Of a stretch of 64,000 bases of DNA, positions 33,040 to 45,399 are shown in pieces. Below the pieces are notes generated by a model. It saw only the letters and a program-made list of their open reading frames with translations. It searched no databases and had not been told where the DNA came from. The number at the start of each line of letters is the position of its first letter. Positions within the stretch are counted from its first letter, which is position 1. The position numbers and the translations under genes are program-made. The stretch covers positions 5,068,001 through 5,132,000 of the forward strand of contig CM057474.1 of the NCBI GenBank assembly GCA_030035585.1. The letters run 5' to 3'. The DNA comes from Dugong dugon (Eukaryota > Chordata > Mammalia > Sirenia > Dugongidae).

Positions 33040-33540
33040 TAGCCTATGTCACAAAGTGTTCATATTCTTAGGAGAGAAACTCTGACATATGTATGAATAA
33101 GTGGTCATGATATTTTGGCTGGCTGGTAAAATTTGAATACAAACTGCACATTAGATTATGATATATCTGTACTAGATTTTCTGAATTTGATAACTGTGCT
33201 GTGGTTATGTCAGAGAATGTGCTCATTCTTAGGAGCTAAGCTGTGAAGTATTTATGAATAAATGGTCATGATGTCTACAACTAACTTTCAAATGGTTCAG
33301 CACTGGTAATAATAATATTACTTTTACTATTTATATGCATGTATTTATAATATGTATATACATATATATGTGTATATATGTATATATATATAGAAAGAGA
33401 GAGAGAAGGAGATAGAAATCAAATGTGGCAAAACGTTAATAATCAGTGAATGTAGGTGAAGAGTAAACAGGAGTTCATTGAACTATTCTTATAACTTTCC
33501 TGTAGGTTTGGATTTTTTCAAAATAAAAACAATAAACAGT
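33040..33540 (+). mobile_element. L1M-type 3'UTR
   Basis: TTTGATAACTGTGCTGTGGT, AGAATGTGCTCATTCTTAGG, TCATGATGTCTACAACTAAC, then an AT and AG simple repeat (33340-33410), then TTTTCAAAATAAAAACAATA. Blocks at 33050-33110 and 33205-33275 are similar to each other. Confidence 0.7.
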
Positions 33541-34904
33541 TAAAAATATTAATTCACTTTACCTTTCCAAGTATCATGGGTCAGTGAAGTTTCTGTCTCA
33601 AAGGAAGAACCTTGTGTAACTTCTTAAAAATTTTATCTACAAATAAGTTACCAAGGAAAGTACACAACTTTTTCACCCCCAAAATGTACAGTATTAGACT
33701 TTTAGCAAGGTGAAGCATCAATCTAACCAGAAAATTAAAAAAAAAAAATATATATATATAATTACAAAACATATTAAAGATTTGTGATTTGGGCAACCAA
33801 ATTGAATTCATTTATAAATGCTCAAATTATCCTTGAGTTGGGGCTCTGAGTCATGTCCTACCTTTATAGGTTTTCCTGGGTTATGATAATTACAGAAAAG
33901 ACAAGATTTGGTCACCTTAGGATCTAAGAGAAAATTTCCTGCCAATATTTTTGAAAAGTGTGGACTAATTTGCCCTTGACATTGTGTGTGTCTTATGGAA
34001 CACATAGACTAAAGTTCTGGAAGTTCACTTGGATGCCCCAGAGTGAATCTCTTGGGTCCAAATCCATCCTGCATGAGACAGTCTGAGGTATCTTTTATTT
34101 CCTACAGAGACATATTGTTGTATTTGAATTAGTACTTCTGGATTCATGAAATCAGAGGGGCACTTTCTTTATCACGTTAAGAGTAACAAAAATAGTAAAG
34201 GGTGCTTTTTTGCATAGTAGTTTATGAATAGAACATCCCCCTTAAGCTTCAGAAGTATGGTCTTTAATCACATAACTAAAATTTCTTCGGGACTGCCTCA
34301 AAAAAAACTTGTATTTCTTCTTCATGTTTGACTGGCTTGTCCCAGGAAATTAGAAAACCTCTTTGTTTCCACACAATGCCTGTAGTAGGTGTGATATGCT
34401 GACTGTGCCCCCTTCTGGAATGAAGGACCTAGTCCTCCAGCTGTCAAACTCTTCCTGGAAATTGTTCTCTCCAGCTGTCTCTCCCAAAGTCAGGCTCTCT
34501 TCCCAAGGGCAGCTTGAAATCCAATGGCTGATTGATTTGGAGTAAAATGCCTTACTCAGGGAAAAATTCTAAAGGGCAATTCCAGTTTTAGAGCTCCTCT
34601 CTGGGGTCTGCTGAGGTCTTGGTTGAGACTGTGTGACAGTCCAACCTTATCCTTCGCCCAATACTACATCCTCTCTGTTCTCTTCCACGGATGTTGAACT
34701 AATGTGCACTCCCTAATAAATGTCCTACACTAACTAATCTCCGTCTCAAATTCTGCTTCAGGGAACCCAACCAGCAGCAAAGCTGCAATCTCAAACAACT
34801 TCTAAGGCCTATCTATTATCAGCAAAATGCTGACATACAACTTAAAATAAGGTAGCTTCTGTAACAGTGTCCAGCACAAAATATACACCGATTATTTTTA
34901 AGAT
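33541..34904. other. Unassigned repeat-like sequence
   Basis: The 34560-34795 part (CTCCCTAATAAATGTCCTAC, TCAAATTCTGCTTCAGGGAA) resembles a 3' end of an old retroelement, but I cannot name the family. The rest is unassigned. Confidence 0.35.
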
Positions 34905-34914
34905 GTAGAGCTTC

Positions 34915-36229
34915 TAGAAGATGCACCATTCCAAAGAAAGGTGATCCAACAGAATGTGCAAATTATCAAACAATATCATTAATATCATTAAAATTTTCTT
35001 GAAGATTATTCAAAAATGGTTGCAGCAGTACATTGACAAGGAACTGCCAGAAATTCAAGACAGATTCAGAAGAGGACATGGAACAAGGGATATTGCTGAT
35101 GTCAGATGGATCTTGGATGAAAGCAGAGACTGCCAGAAAGATGTTTACTTGTGTTTTATTGACTATGCAAAGGCATTTGACTGTGTGGGTCATAACAAAT
35201 TATGGATAACATTTTGAAGACTGGAAATTGCCAAACACTTAATGGTGCTCATGCGGAAACTGTACATAGACCAAGAGGCAGTCTTTTGAACAGAACAAGG
35301 GGATACTGAGTGGTTTTAAAATCAGGACAGGTGTGCATCAGGGTTGTATCCTTTCACCATATTTATTCTATCTGTATGCTGAACAAATAAACCGAGAGGT
35401 CAGACTATATGAAGAAGAACGAGGCATCAGGATTGGAGGAAGACTCATTAACAACCTGCGTTATGCAGATGACACAAGCTTGCTTGCTGAAAGCGAAGAG
35501 GACTTGAAGCACTTACTGATGAAGATCAAAGACTACAGCTTTTTGTATGGATTACATCTCAACTTAAAGAAAACAAAAAATTCTCACAACTGGACCAATA
35601 AGGAACATTATGATAAACAGAGAAAATGTGGACGTTGTCAAGGATTTCAAACTTGAATCCACAATCAATGCCCATGGAAGCAGCAGTCAAAAAATAGAAC
35701 AACGTTTTGTATTAGGCGAATCTACTGTAAAAGACCTCTTTACAAGTGTTAAAAAGCAAAGATGTCACTTTGAGGACTAAGGTATGCCTGACCCAAGCCA
35801 TGGTGTTTTCAGTCTCCTCATATGCATTGGAAAGAAAGCTGGACAAAGAATAAGGAAGACCAAAGAAGAAGTGATGCCTTTGTTGGTGAAGAATATTGAA
35901 TATACATACCATGGACTGCTAGAAGAATGAACAAATCTGTCTTGAAAGAAGTACAGCCAAAATGATTCTTGGAAGTGAGGATGGTGAGACTTTTTCTCAG
36001 GTACTTTGGACATGTTGTCAGGAGAGAACAGTCCCTGGAGAAGGACGTTATGCTTGGTAAAGTAGAAGGTCAGTGAGAGGAAAACCTCCAACGAGATGGA
36101 TTGACACAGTGGCTGCAATAATGGGCTCAAACATAGCAATGATTATGAGGATGGTGCAAGACCGGGCAGTGTTTCATTCTGTTGTCCATAGAATGGCTGT
36201 GTGTTGGAACCGACTTAACAGCACCTAAC
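34915..36229 (+). mobile_element. RTE-type LINE, reverse-transcriptase and 3' region (decayed)
   Basis: Frame 34954-35217 encodes the RT block CFIDYAKAFDCVGHNKL. After a break, frame 35333-35656 encodes MHQGCILSPYLFYLY and NNLRYADDTSLLAES with the YADD catalytic motif. It runs on to the 3' end GACTTAACAGCACCTAACAA at about 36225. Multiple frame breaks mean it is inactive. RTE LINEs are the likely partner for AfroSINE mobilisation. Confidence 0.93.
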
Positions 36230-36425
36230 AAAAACAGGTGGTGCAAACATTTAATGCGCTCAGCATTAGAAAGGTTGGCTGTTTGAACCCAGCAAGAGGA
36301 TCCTGGGAAGAAAGATCTGGTGATGTACTTCCAAAATGTCAGTTATTGAAAACCCTATAGAACACAGTTCTACTCTGACACTCATGGGGTCACAGTGAGT
36401 TAGAGTGGACTCCACAACAACTGTT
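36230..36425 (+). repeat. AfroSINE (long form, diverged)
   Basis: Abuts the RTE tail. Contains GGTTGGCTGTTTGAACCCA, GAAGAAAGATCTGGTGATG, ACAGTTCTACTCTGACA and a tail GAGTTAGAGTGGACTCC. Confidence 0.8.
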
Positions 36426-36652
36426 TTTCCTTCTTTTTTTTGTATTTTTTAAGGGATGGGTCATCAACAAATAATACATGCGAGCTTCTCGGAAAGCATG
36501 AGTCAAACCAGGATGCAGTATGTTGAACTGCTAAATAGTTTACCTTTACTGGCAAGGAAAATTAAGGTAGGTGGGCTGAGATTGGAACAGTGTGTGACTA
36601 CTACATGAAAATGAGACAAAAGTAGAGTTTTTTAGGTGCTCATAAGGCTGCC

Positions 36653-36890
36653 TGGGAGCCCTGGTTGGCTGGGAGCCCTGGTTGGCTGGGAGCCCTGGTG
36701 GCATAGCGGTTAAGTGCTTGTCCGCCAACCGAAAGGTCAGCTATTCAAACCCACCAGCCACTCTGTGGGAGAAAGATTCGGCAGTCTGTCTCCATAAAGA
36801 TTTACAGCCTTTGAAACCCTATGGGGTAGTTCTACTCTGTCCTACAGGGTCAGTATGAGTTGGAATCGACTCAGTGGCAGTGGGTTTGTG
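36653..36890 (+). repeat. AfroSINE (long form) with triplicated head
   Basis: The first 17 bases of the SINE (TGGGAGCCCTGGTTGGC) occur at 36653-36669 and again at 36670-36686, followed by the true head TGGGAGCCCTGGTGGC at 36687. The remainder is a typical long-form AfroSINE. Confidence 0.93.
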
Positions 36891-37654
36891 GGAATAAGGC
36901 CCACTGAGAAGTGCTGGGGATTGTTTTGGAGTAACGAGGCTTGTATTCTGTTGGGGAGTCATAGACTGAGAGAATCTCTGTTGACCTCAGCTAGTTAATG
37001 AAGCAGCTGCCACCACAATACGCAAACATGATGGCTGAGTTGTAGCTTCGGGTTCAAGAGAAATGCCAAGGAAAGCAATGGGCTTATGGCAAGGTCCCAG
37101 TTTCAGGGTAAGCACCATAAAGCACGACTTTTTCTTTGACCTAAAACAATGAGAGTGTTTTATATTGTTAGGGTGCCTGAATTCAGGAGTTGTTGTAATG
37201 CGTGCTTAAGAAAGGAAAAGGACTCTTTAGATTCTGGATCCCACGGGAAGGTCTATGGGTCATTTATTTGAGTTTTCATGGTGGTCGAGCTAGTTACTAT
37301 ATGGAGAATGTCATATTTCAATGATTTCCAGCATCCATCCCTTATAAGGTGAGGGAGAAAACGCAGCTGCTTATTTGAGGAACATCAAGGATTGTCTGAA
37401 TGAAAAAGACATCTTAAGAGTTTTATCATTCTGAATTTGAGGCCTACCTTGAGAAAGACAGTATCAAAAAGGTTTTTCAGTGGAAACTGGTCATCACATC
37501 AATATATCAGCATAAGTCATACGTTCCTAAAGCCAGGAAATTATCACGTAGTTTAGAGTGACAACATTTAAAATAAACACAATAGCAAGTACCGATAGAT
37601 ATTCTAAACCCAGCCTCTTCCAATTTTTATATTTTTATTGTCTAGATTTACTAC

Positions 37655-37820
37655 GGAGCCCTGGTGGCATAGTGGTTAAGAGCTAGGCTGCTAACCAAAA
37701 GGTCAGCAGTTCAAATCCACCAGCTGCTGTCTGGAAAACCTATGGGGCAGTTCTACTCTGTCCTATAGTGTTGCTATGAGTTGGAATCGACTCTATGGCA
37801 ATGGATTTGTTTGTTTTTTT
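37655..37820 (+). repeat. AfroSINE (short form)
   Basis: GGAGCCCTGGTGGCATAGTG head, TTCTACTCTGTCCTATAG, TATGAGTTGGAATCGACTC tail followed by T-rich sequence. Confidence 0.95.
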
Positions 37821-38419
37821 AAACTAAGTCCTTAAAAGGCCAACATTCTAAAAGCATTTGTACTTTCTTCTCTTGGAATTTTTGTTATCCTAGGCGAGTT
37901 TACATAGGGCTTATGAGTTTCTGTAAGCCAATCATAATAGGAGCCCCTGTAAATTTGAGAGAATTCCTAATTTAACTTATTAAAACCTCTGGAAAGGACA
38001 AAATTAAGCGATATGTTTGTTTAGAACATAACTCATACTCAGTAGAATCTTATCGCATTCCTGGAAAAAAAATGGGAATTTTCTCCTATTTTGTTTGTGC
38101 TGTTTTCTGCAGTGCTTTTCTAGTAGTACCCACCCCCCCAGGTTGAGCTAGAGATGACACTTTAAATTTTATTACTTCCTCATTGTTTGCATTTACAGCT
38201 TATCTTGATTTGGCTCATTTTGTTTATTTCTATTGGAATCCTTATTTCTCCTCTGAGAGAAAAGAAATATCCAGAGTTATGCAGATTTCTCGGGAGGTCA
38301 CGAAGCTTCAGAGAAGCCAGAAGCAACTAGTCCCATTCTATCTGCATTCCTTTTCGGCATATTCAAACAGTTGTCGTTCTTATAGAGCTCTTTGTTTGTC
38401 AAGTCATGCAAATGCTTAT

Positions 38420-38625
38420 ATTACTCCCCTATTATCCTTGTAATGTCTGTAGGACTTCTGTATATCTTTTCTCCTCCATTCCTAACGCCGGTAACTTGTG
38501 TCTTGCGTCTTTTATTCATTGATCATTCTGGCTTTTGGTTTTTATTGACTTACTGTTTTTTCTGTTTCGTATTTTATTGACTTTTTCGCTTCTTTATACT
38601 ATTTCCTTCCTTCTGCTTGGCTGAA
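38420..38625 (-). mobile_element. L1 internal fragment (minus)
   Basis: TATCTTTTCTCCTCC through TCCTTCCTTCTGCTTGGC resembles L1 second-ORF sequence in antisense. Diverged. Confidence 0.4.
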
Positions 38626-38809
38626 AATCTCAGGAGTTGTCTGTCCTGGAGCAGGAACTGACAAGAAAGGCATTTTCAGTTATTTATGAAATTTTCAAGG
38701 AACTTCGTGGCCGGACTGTATGCAGTATGTGCATTTCTGGGTAATGGCTGCTGGACTGATATTTTCGGTGTGTGTGTCTTAGGTAAGCCAGGAATGCAAC
38801 CTTCCCTTT

Positions 38810-38965
38810 CTTATAATTTTTAAAAGTTTTTGGCAAGAATCCTTCCTAGGTGGTGTGATATTCTTTATATCACAACACATTGGGAAGCACAGATTGTCCC
38901 AATATTTTTGATGCTAAGATTGATCAGTGGGTTTCTGGGGGTGATTGTCCGATCCCTCTTCTGTA
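38810..38965 (-). repeat. HAL1/L1M-like relic
   Basis: TTTTGGCAAGAATCCTTCCT, GGTGGTGTGATATTC and AAGATTGATCAGTGGGTTTC match the block that would follow the 27440-27790 relic. Family name uncertain. Confidence 0.35.
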
Positions 38966-40105
38966 AGGTTCCCTGCGTTCTAATGATTTCATCTCTTGAT
39001 GATGATTGAATCAGTTATTTCATTTGCGGTTATAAAATGTGATTTGTAAATTGTATTATTTCCTCTACATTACTCTGTAAAGGACAATATTCTCATCAAA
39101 CAGAATGATTTTGTTACTTTGAAATATAGTTAATAGAGTAAAGGAAGGATGGATACTTAAAAATCCATCCTTTTAATTGCTGTGTTTTGAAATAAGGATT
39201 GAGTGCCCTCGTTATTTATAATGCTGTCTGTTAAATAAATTTCATTTTTTTGCTTTCCTTTTCTTTTTTATTATGATTATTTAATGTCTATCTATATTCA
39301 ATACATTTTAGCTATTACATTTATTATTATATTTGATGTTCAAATAATTTGATATTTGGTTAATAGGCACCCCTTCACAGTAGCTACTGTGACCTTTGGA
39401 GATGATGCTTTGACTTTGATAACTTCCTAGCTTCGTGGCACAACAAAATGTTCACCTTGTATATTTCTAGATCTGTACCTAGAATCGGCTACACTCTAAA
39501 GTCTCTGAATCTGTTAATAGGAAAGGTGTTTAGAGACCAAAATTTAGGCACTCTGTGTGTTCTATCACAATAAAGTACTATTTCACTGTCATTGCTTCTG
39601 GTCCTCTTCAGTAGACAGAACTAAGAAATCTGCGTTTTCCAAACCAGAAAAAATTATGAGTTTATAGTGATATTTTGAATTCAAATTTAACATTAAAATA
39701 TTTTAACTTAACTTCGTTTATTCTTGTACTGATTTTCTCTTATATGAAGTATTTTACTACTTAATAGTTACATATTTGCATTATCTGCTGTAATTAAAAT
39801 AGTTTCAAAATAAAATTACCAATATTGTTACTAACAGTTTGACTACTCTTAGGATTTCTTTCCAATTTTATTTGTTCATGGAACAAAATACTGTGTGTAA
39901 AAATGATTTTTTTTGTGATTGTCTATGCCTCCAATTTTATAGTATGCAATTAGGTTTTTTTTTTTTTTAATTTGTTTACAATTTTTAGGGCTCTTGCTTC
40001 AATTCTAATTCCTTCCATTCTCTCCCCTCCCTCCTTCCATAGCTAATCATTTACCTTTTTTTTTTTTTAACACATTTTTGGTTAATATAAAAAATTATTT
40101 TTCTA
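38966..40105. other. Unassigned A/T-rich sequence
   Basis: Very A/T-rich with poly-T at 39956-39969 and 40058-40070. No gene recognised. Confidence 0.45.
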
Positions 40106-41095
40106 AGTGTAATATGCCAAATAAATGTAATTTTTTACACAAAAGATAGCTTGTCACATATACTATTCTGCGGTTTTGTTTTTTCACTTAATATGTTATC
40201 TTGGATATCATTTCATATCAGTGTCCAACAATCTTCATTTCTTTTTATGGTCTTGTAATACTTCATTTACCATAATGTATTTAACCAATTCCTATTGATG
40301 GACATTTGAGTTGCTTTCAATTTTTGGTGTTAAAATAATTCTGCAATGAATAACCTTGTGCATAAAACATTTCATAATTTTACCAATTTCTTGAAGTAGG
40401 ATTGCTGAGTCAAAGGTAAATGCATATACACTTTTTCTAGATATTGTCAAATTCCCCTCTATTAGAGTTATGTACTTTTGCATTCCCATCCCCAGTGTGG
40501 TTGCTCCATCACAATAAAAAAAAAATATATTGTCAAATGTTTGTATTTTTGCCCATCTTGTAGGTGAGAAGTGGTATCTTAATTTGTGAGTTACGGTGAT
40601 GATCTTTTGCGTTTCATTTTTTCCCCATGAACTATTGGTTCATATCTTTTGCCTGCATTTCTATCATGTTGTTATTGTTCTCCTTCTTTTTTTTTTGGTC
40701 TGAATTTTTACAATATCTTTGTACCATAAAAATTTTATCCCTTGTCTATGACATAAGTTATAAATATCTTTTCTCAGTTTGTCATTTGTCTTTGTTTATG
40801 GTATTTCTGGATATATGAAAGTATTTATTTTAAAAGTTTGTACTTTCTTTTTTGCTTCTGGATTTTGAATCAAGGATATTTTCCAATTCCCAGATTACAA
40901 AGGAATGCACCTTTATTTTATTCTATTGTATGCTTTCTTTATTTTTTTTTAAATTTTATTTTAAAACTCTGATTTGGTGTCAGCGTGAAATGAAGATTCA
41001 ATTTTATCTTTTTTACAGATCACTACCTTTTGTTCCAACTCCATTTTAAAAAGTCCATCTTTTCCTTACTGATTTACAATGCTACCTTTGTCATA
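40106..41095 (-). mobile_element. L1M 3' region (minus)
   Basis: CCTATTGATGGACATTTGAG, TTCTGCAATGAATAACCTTG, AGGATTGCTGAGTCAAAGGT and GATATTGTCAAATTCCCCTC are the well-known antisense L1M 3' blocks. The second half (40550-41095) continues into diverged L1 sequence. Confidence 0.8.
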
Positions 41096-41109
41096 TAAAA
41101 TAATGGACT

Positions 41110-41408
41110 TTTCATGGCCCCCAGACACCCTTTTAGCTCAGTAATGAAGTCACTCCCGAGGTTCGCCGTTCAGCCAAAGATTGGACAGCCCCATAAAACA
41201 AAACGAGACTAATGGGGCACGACAGTCCAGGGACGAGAACTAGAAGGCAGGCGGGGACAGGAAAGCTGGTAATAGGGAACCCAAGGTTGAGAAGGGACAG
41301 TGTTGACATGTCATGGGGTTGTTAACCAATGTCATAAAACAGTATGTGTACTAACTGTTTAATGAGAAATTAGTTTGTTCTGTAAATCTTCATGTAAAAA
41401 AAAAAAAG
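41110..41408 (+). mobile_element. Elephant-type L1 3' end
   Basis: GAAGTCACTCCCGAGGTTCG, CAGCCCCATAAAACAAAACG, GTTGACATGTCATGGGGTTG, then AATCTTCATGTAAAA and a poly-A. The antisense counterpart is at 44800-45100. Confidence 0.8.
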
Positions 41409-41724
41409 CACTTTTGAAGGTGAAAGTTTATACAAACTTTTCTGTCCTCAGAGCTAGATGTTGTTTTTAATATTTGACAGATACAGACTACCTGCATTTC
41501 AAATAATGCCGACTCAAACTCATCCTTGAATTTGGTCATAGATATTTCATGCTAGATCTTGTCTAAATGCAAATAGATTAAACTTACAAGACACTATCTG
41601 ATGTCAGCCTATATGAAGATGTATAAAATATATACCCTGTAATTAGGAGTTTAGATCCTAACGAGACAGATATACCAAGAGATTATTTCAACGTATTTTT
41701 CAATATATGTTATTATGAAATCTC

Positions 41725-42240
41725 GATACATGCTGCAATATGGATGGCGCTTGAAGACATTATGCTTAGCGAAGCAAATCAATCACAAAAGGACACATAT
41801 TGTATGCCGTTACTTATAACCCTGGTGGCGTAGTGGTTAAGTGCTATGGCCTCTAACCAAAAGGTCAACAGTTCGAATGCACCAAGCGCTCCTTGGAAAC
41901 TTTATAGGGCGGTTCTACTCTGTCCTGTAGGGTTGCTATGAGTCAGAATCAACTTGACAGCAACGGGTTTGGTTTGGTGTTTTTATGTAAAAAGATAAGA
42001 ACAGGCAAATGTATAGAGATCAAAGTTTATTAGTGGGTACCAGGGGTGAGAAAGACAGAGAAATGGAAGGTTATTGCTTATGGAGCACTGAATTTTGGTT
42101 TCGGTGATGGAAAAATCACACTGATCAAGTTTGTAGGGTTGCACAGTTGATTAATGTAATTGCTGTCAATAAGTTGTACACCTGTAAAAAGTTGATTGAC
42201 ACAAATTGTATAATAGATATATTTACAACAACAACAACAA
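41725..42240 (+). mobile_element. L1 3'UTR split by an AfroSINE
   Basis: GGACACATATTGTATGCCGT before, and GGCAAATGTATAGAGATCAA plus TAGTGGGTACCAGGGGTGAG after, the SINE at 41818-41978. Ends in an (AAC)n-like run. Confidence 0.8.
41818..41978 (+). repeat. AfroSINE (short form) nested in L1
   Basis: AACCCTGGTGGCGTAGTGG head, CTACTCTGTCCTGTAGGG, AGTCAGAATCAACTTGACAG tail. Confidence 0.93.
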
Positions 42241-42244
42241 AGAG

Positions 42245-43090
42245 CAGCTACTGAGGCTGCTTACGCCCAACGAAATGCCTTATGGGATTTGGTTTTCTGG
42301 TTTGGAGGTTTAGGGTCATGGTTTCATGGGATATTCCAGTTAATTGGCCTTACATTTTTGTGTTTAGTGCTTCTGTTCTGTCTCCTAGTTTGTTGCATAG
42401 TGCCTGGGGTCTTAGAAGCTTGCAAGTGGCCATCCAAATTTCAACAATTGGTCTCCATTTGCCGGGAGCAACAGAGGAAGAAGGAGAGTCAGGAATAGGA
42501 AGAGGAATGGAATGTTTGGCTAACGGCCTCCATGAACAACTGCCTCCTTTGCCATGAGACCAGAAGAACTGGATGGTGCCCAGCTACCATTACTGAATGT
42601 TTTGATCAAAGAGTCTGTAGGAGAATTCTGATCAAAAAGGAGAAAATGCAGAACAGAATTTCAAATTCTCATGGACTCCAGACTTTCTGGAGCCATTGAG
42701 GCTGAATGAACCTCTGAAACTACTACCCTGAGGTAATCTTTAAATCTTAAACCAAAAATTTCCCCTGAAGTCTGCTTAAAACCAAACAATAATAGTTAGC
42801 TTAACTAGCAAAAAATGTCTGCCTTGAGCATTATTCTCTTTTAACATCTATCTATATGGGATCAAATTGACAATAGCAACTGAAAAGATTAGATAGGAAA
42901 CTTAGGGGGCAGTGAGTTTATGTTAATGGAGGAGGAACAACTCAGAAAAGGAGGGTGAAAATGGCTGTATAATTTGAAGAACCTAATCAGTGTCATTGAA
43001 TTGTACATGTAGACTTTGTTGAATTGGTGTATGTTCTGCTGTGTATATTCTCAATGACAACAAAAATGTAAAATAAATTATTAAAAAAGT
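42245..43090 (+). mobile_element. Elephant-type L1 3'UTR
   Basis: CTGAGGCTGCTTACGCCCAA, GGAAGAGGAATGG, CTCATGGACTCCAGACTTTC, GGAGGAGGAACAACTCAGAA, then ATGTAAAATAAATTATTAAA. Open frames at its left end are non-coding. Confidence 0.65.
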
Positions 43091-43238
43091 CATTATGAAT
43101 CTATGCACAGCATCTGCAAAGATACATATGTGAACTTGAGTTTTTAAAAACAAGGTATAAAGAAGCTATAAAGGCAAAAAGAGTTATATTTATTTAATGT
43201 CTACTGCTTGATTTTTATTAGTCATGTTTACCCTATGT

Positions 43239-43465
43239 CAGCCTCTGACAGATAGAAAAGTTCTCCCAATCACTCAAATGCCAAGACAGAATAAAAACTG
43301 TTGTTTAATTAAATTTCTTGGAGGAAAATTTAAACCAACCTTTTCTCAATGATGAAAATCCTTCTGAACCCTAAGAAAGGGAAAAACAGAAGTTAATTAA
43401 AAGTTAAAACCTCGGGCAAAAAGCAAGTACACCTGACCACGTAGTTAAAAGGCATTCTACCTAAT
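43239..43465 (+). repeat. Large inverted repeat, left arm
   Basis: A 227-base arm whose reverse complement recurs at 43741-43966 at roughly 90 percent identity by eye. Matching blocks include TTGGAGGAAAATTTAAAC, CTTCTGAACCCTAAGAAAGG and GCAAAAAGCAAGTACACCTG. Not a repeat family I recognise. Confidence 0.93.
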
Positions 43466-43740
43466 TTTTATTTTCAGTGTGGTCCTAGAAGACCAGAAAA
43501 TCAAGCTAAGTAGATTGCAGACAATAAGCAAATGAGAAAATCACTTATGTGGAAGACAGAGCACAAGGTTAATGGATTCTCTGGGCTCTGGTGGGGAAGG
43601 AACTCTGTGTTACATACTAAAGGTCAGGTACTGTATGAAATTATTCTGGCCAGAGAATTCTTTCTGTATTTAGTACCTTAAAGTTTTCCCACTTAGGCAG
43701 AGATTTCCTCCCCATGGTGACTTCTCATTGCCAGAGCTGG

Positions 43741-43966
43741 ATTAGATAAGAATGCCTTTTAACTATGTGGTCAGGTGTACTTGCTTTTTGCCTGAGGTTT
43801 TAACTTTTAATTAACTTTTTTCCCCCTTTCTTAGGGTTCAGAAGGACTTTCATTATTGGGAAAAGGATAGTTTAAATTTTCCTCCAAGAAAGTTAATTAA
43901 ACATCAATTTCTATTCTGGCTTGGCATTTGAGTGACTGGGAGAACGTTTCTATCTGTCAGATGCTG
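43741..43966 (-). repeat. Large inverted repeat, right arm
   Basis: Reverse-complement partner of 43239-43465, separated by a 275-bp spacer (43466-43740) that is not itself obviously inverted. The transcript would fold into a long hairpin. Confidence 0.93.
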
Positions 43967-44540
43967 GGAAACTAACTGGAGGATGGACTCCTGGGACAAA
44001 GACATATAAGCCTGTTTCCTAACCATCGAAGCTTCTGGGGGAAGAACTGCAGGTAAATGCATTTCTACTTCAGAACGAATCTGCATTTCAGACTCATGAG
44101 GTATACTGAAATGCTGCCCTGGAGAGAGAGGAGAAAGAAAGAGATGTCTTAGCTAACCACCTATGTGAGAATAGCATGTCATTCCTCAATCAATGTCATT
44201 TCCAAATCCTGCAAGGAAATTATTTATGGGGAGTGGTTATCTGACAATTCATATATCATTCTGATTGGTATCTGCTGTCTAGGTTTGGCCAAATGGATTT
44301 AGAGATTTAATTTAGAAAAGATTCCACTTTCAGCTGCTCTTCTGGAATTTGATTGAATGTTCATATGACCTCTCAGGCTGAGGTCATATTTGTATTCTGG
44401 GAATTATTTGCTTCCTTAAAGCCTGGTAGAAGGGAATGTTTGAACACATATCATGTGGCATGATAAAATCATAAGAATCAGAGATGGAAAAAAAGAAAAT
44501 TGACCACCTAGCTACAAAAATTAGACTTGCCTACTTTGTT
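43967..44540. other. Unassigned sequence
   Basis: No recognised gene or repeat between the inverted repeat and the L1 stack. Confidence 0.45.
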
Positions 44541-44544
44541 TTCT

Positions 44545-45105
44545 TTTAGTTTATTTATTTTTTTATTGTACTTTAGGTGAAGGTTTACAGAACAAATAGT
44601 TTCTCATGAAACAGTAGTACACATATTGTGTTATGACATTGGTTAACAACCCCACGACATGTCAACCCTCTCCCTTCTCGATCTCCTTTTTTTTTTTTGG
44701 TGAAAATATACATAGCCAAAGATACACCAATTCAAAAATTTCTACGTGCACAGTTCAGTGACATCTATTACGTTCTTCCAGTTGTGCTGCTATTCTCACT
44801 TTAGATGAAGGTTTACAGAACAAAATAGTTTCTCATTAAACAGTACACATGTTGCCCTATAACACAGGTTAACAACCCCACTACATGTCAACACTATCCT
44901 TACTCAACCTTGAGTTCCCTATCACCAGCTTTCCTGTCCCCTTCTGCCTTCTAGTCCTTGTCCCTGGACTGCTGTGCCTCATTAGTCCCGTTTTGTTTTA
45001 TGGGGCTGTCCAATCCCCAAAGACGTTTATCTTCTAATGTACTCTCATCAGAGGGGGGCATAGGGGCCTATTGTTGCTCAAGAGCCTCCAAGTCAACTAA
45101 TTCTT
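44545..45105 (-). mobile_element. Stack of three L1 3' ends (minus)
   Basis: 44560-44688 and 44796-45100 are two copies of the same elephant-type L1 3' end (GGTGAAGGTTTACAGAACAA / GATGAAGGTTTACAGAACAA). A different L1-type 3' end with its own poly-T (44689-44795, GGTGAAAATATACATAGCC) lies between them. Confidence 0.8.
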
Positions 45106-45199
45106 TCTTTTTATATTTATCTCATATAGATGAAGTATAACCATTTCATATTAATAATCATAATTTCTGGAGTACTTACCTTGTAGTAGGCATAGAGAG

Positions 45200-45395
45200 T
45201 TTAATATACACATTACTCAATTTAATTTAATTCTCATACCAACCTTGTAAGAGAAGTACTATTATTCTCTTTTTACAGACGTAGAATCTAAGGACTAAGA
45301 GAGTTTAATGACTTTTGCACAGTATCAAAACTAAGATTTGACCCCACATCAGTCAGATTTCAAAGCACATGTCCTTAGTAACCATGCTTTATCTG
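45200..45395 (-). repeat. MIR (minus)
   Basis: GAGAAGTACTATTATTCTCT, TTTTTACAGACGTAGAATCT and TTTGACCCCACATCAG are antisense MIR blocks in order. Confidence 0.75.
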
Positions 45396-45399
45396 TATG

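Noticed and set aside
34954-35656. Functional reverse transcriptase gene
   Set aside because: The RT motifs are real but split across frames with stops; it is a dead RTE LINE fragment.
36687-36760. tRNA-like sequence (GTGGCATAGCGGTTAAGTGC with GGTCAGCTATTCAAACCC)
   Set aside because: These A- and B-box-like motifs are the polymerase III promoter of the tRNA-derived AfroSINE head; no tRNA cloverleaf is completed.
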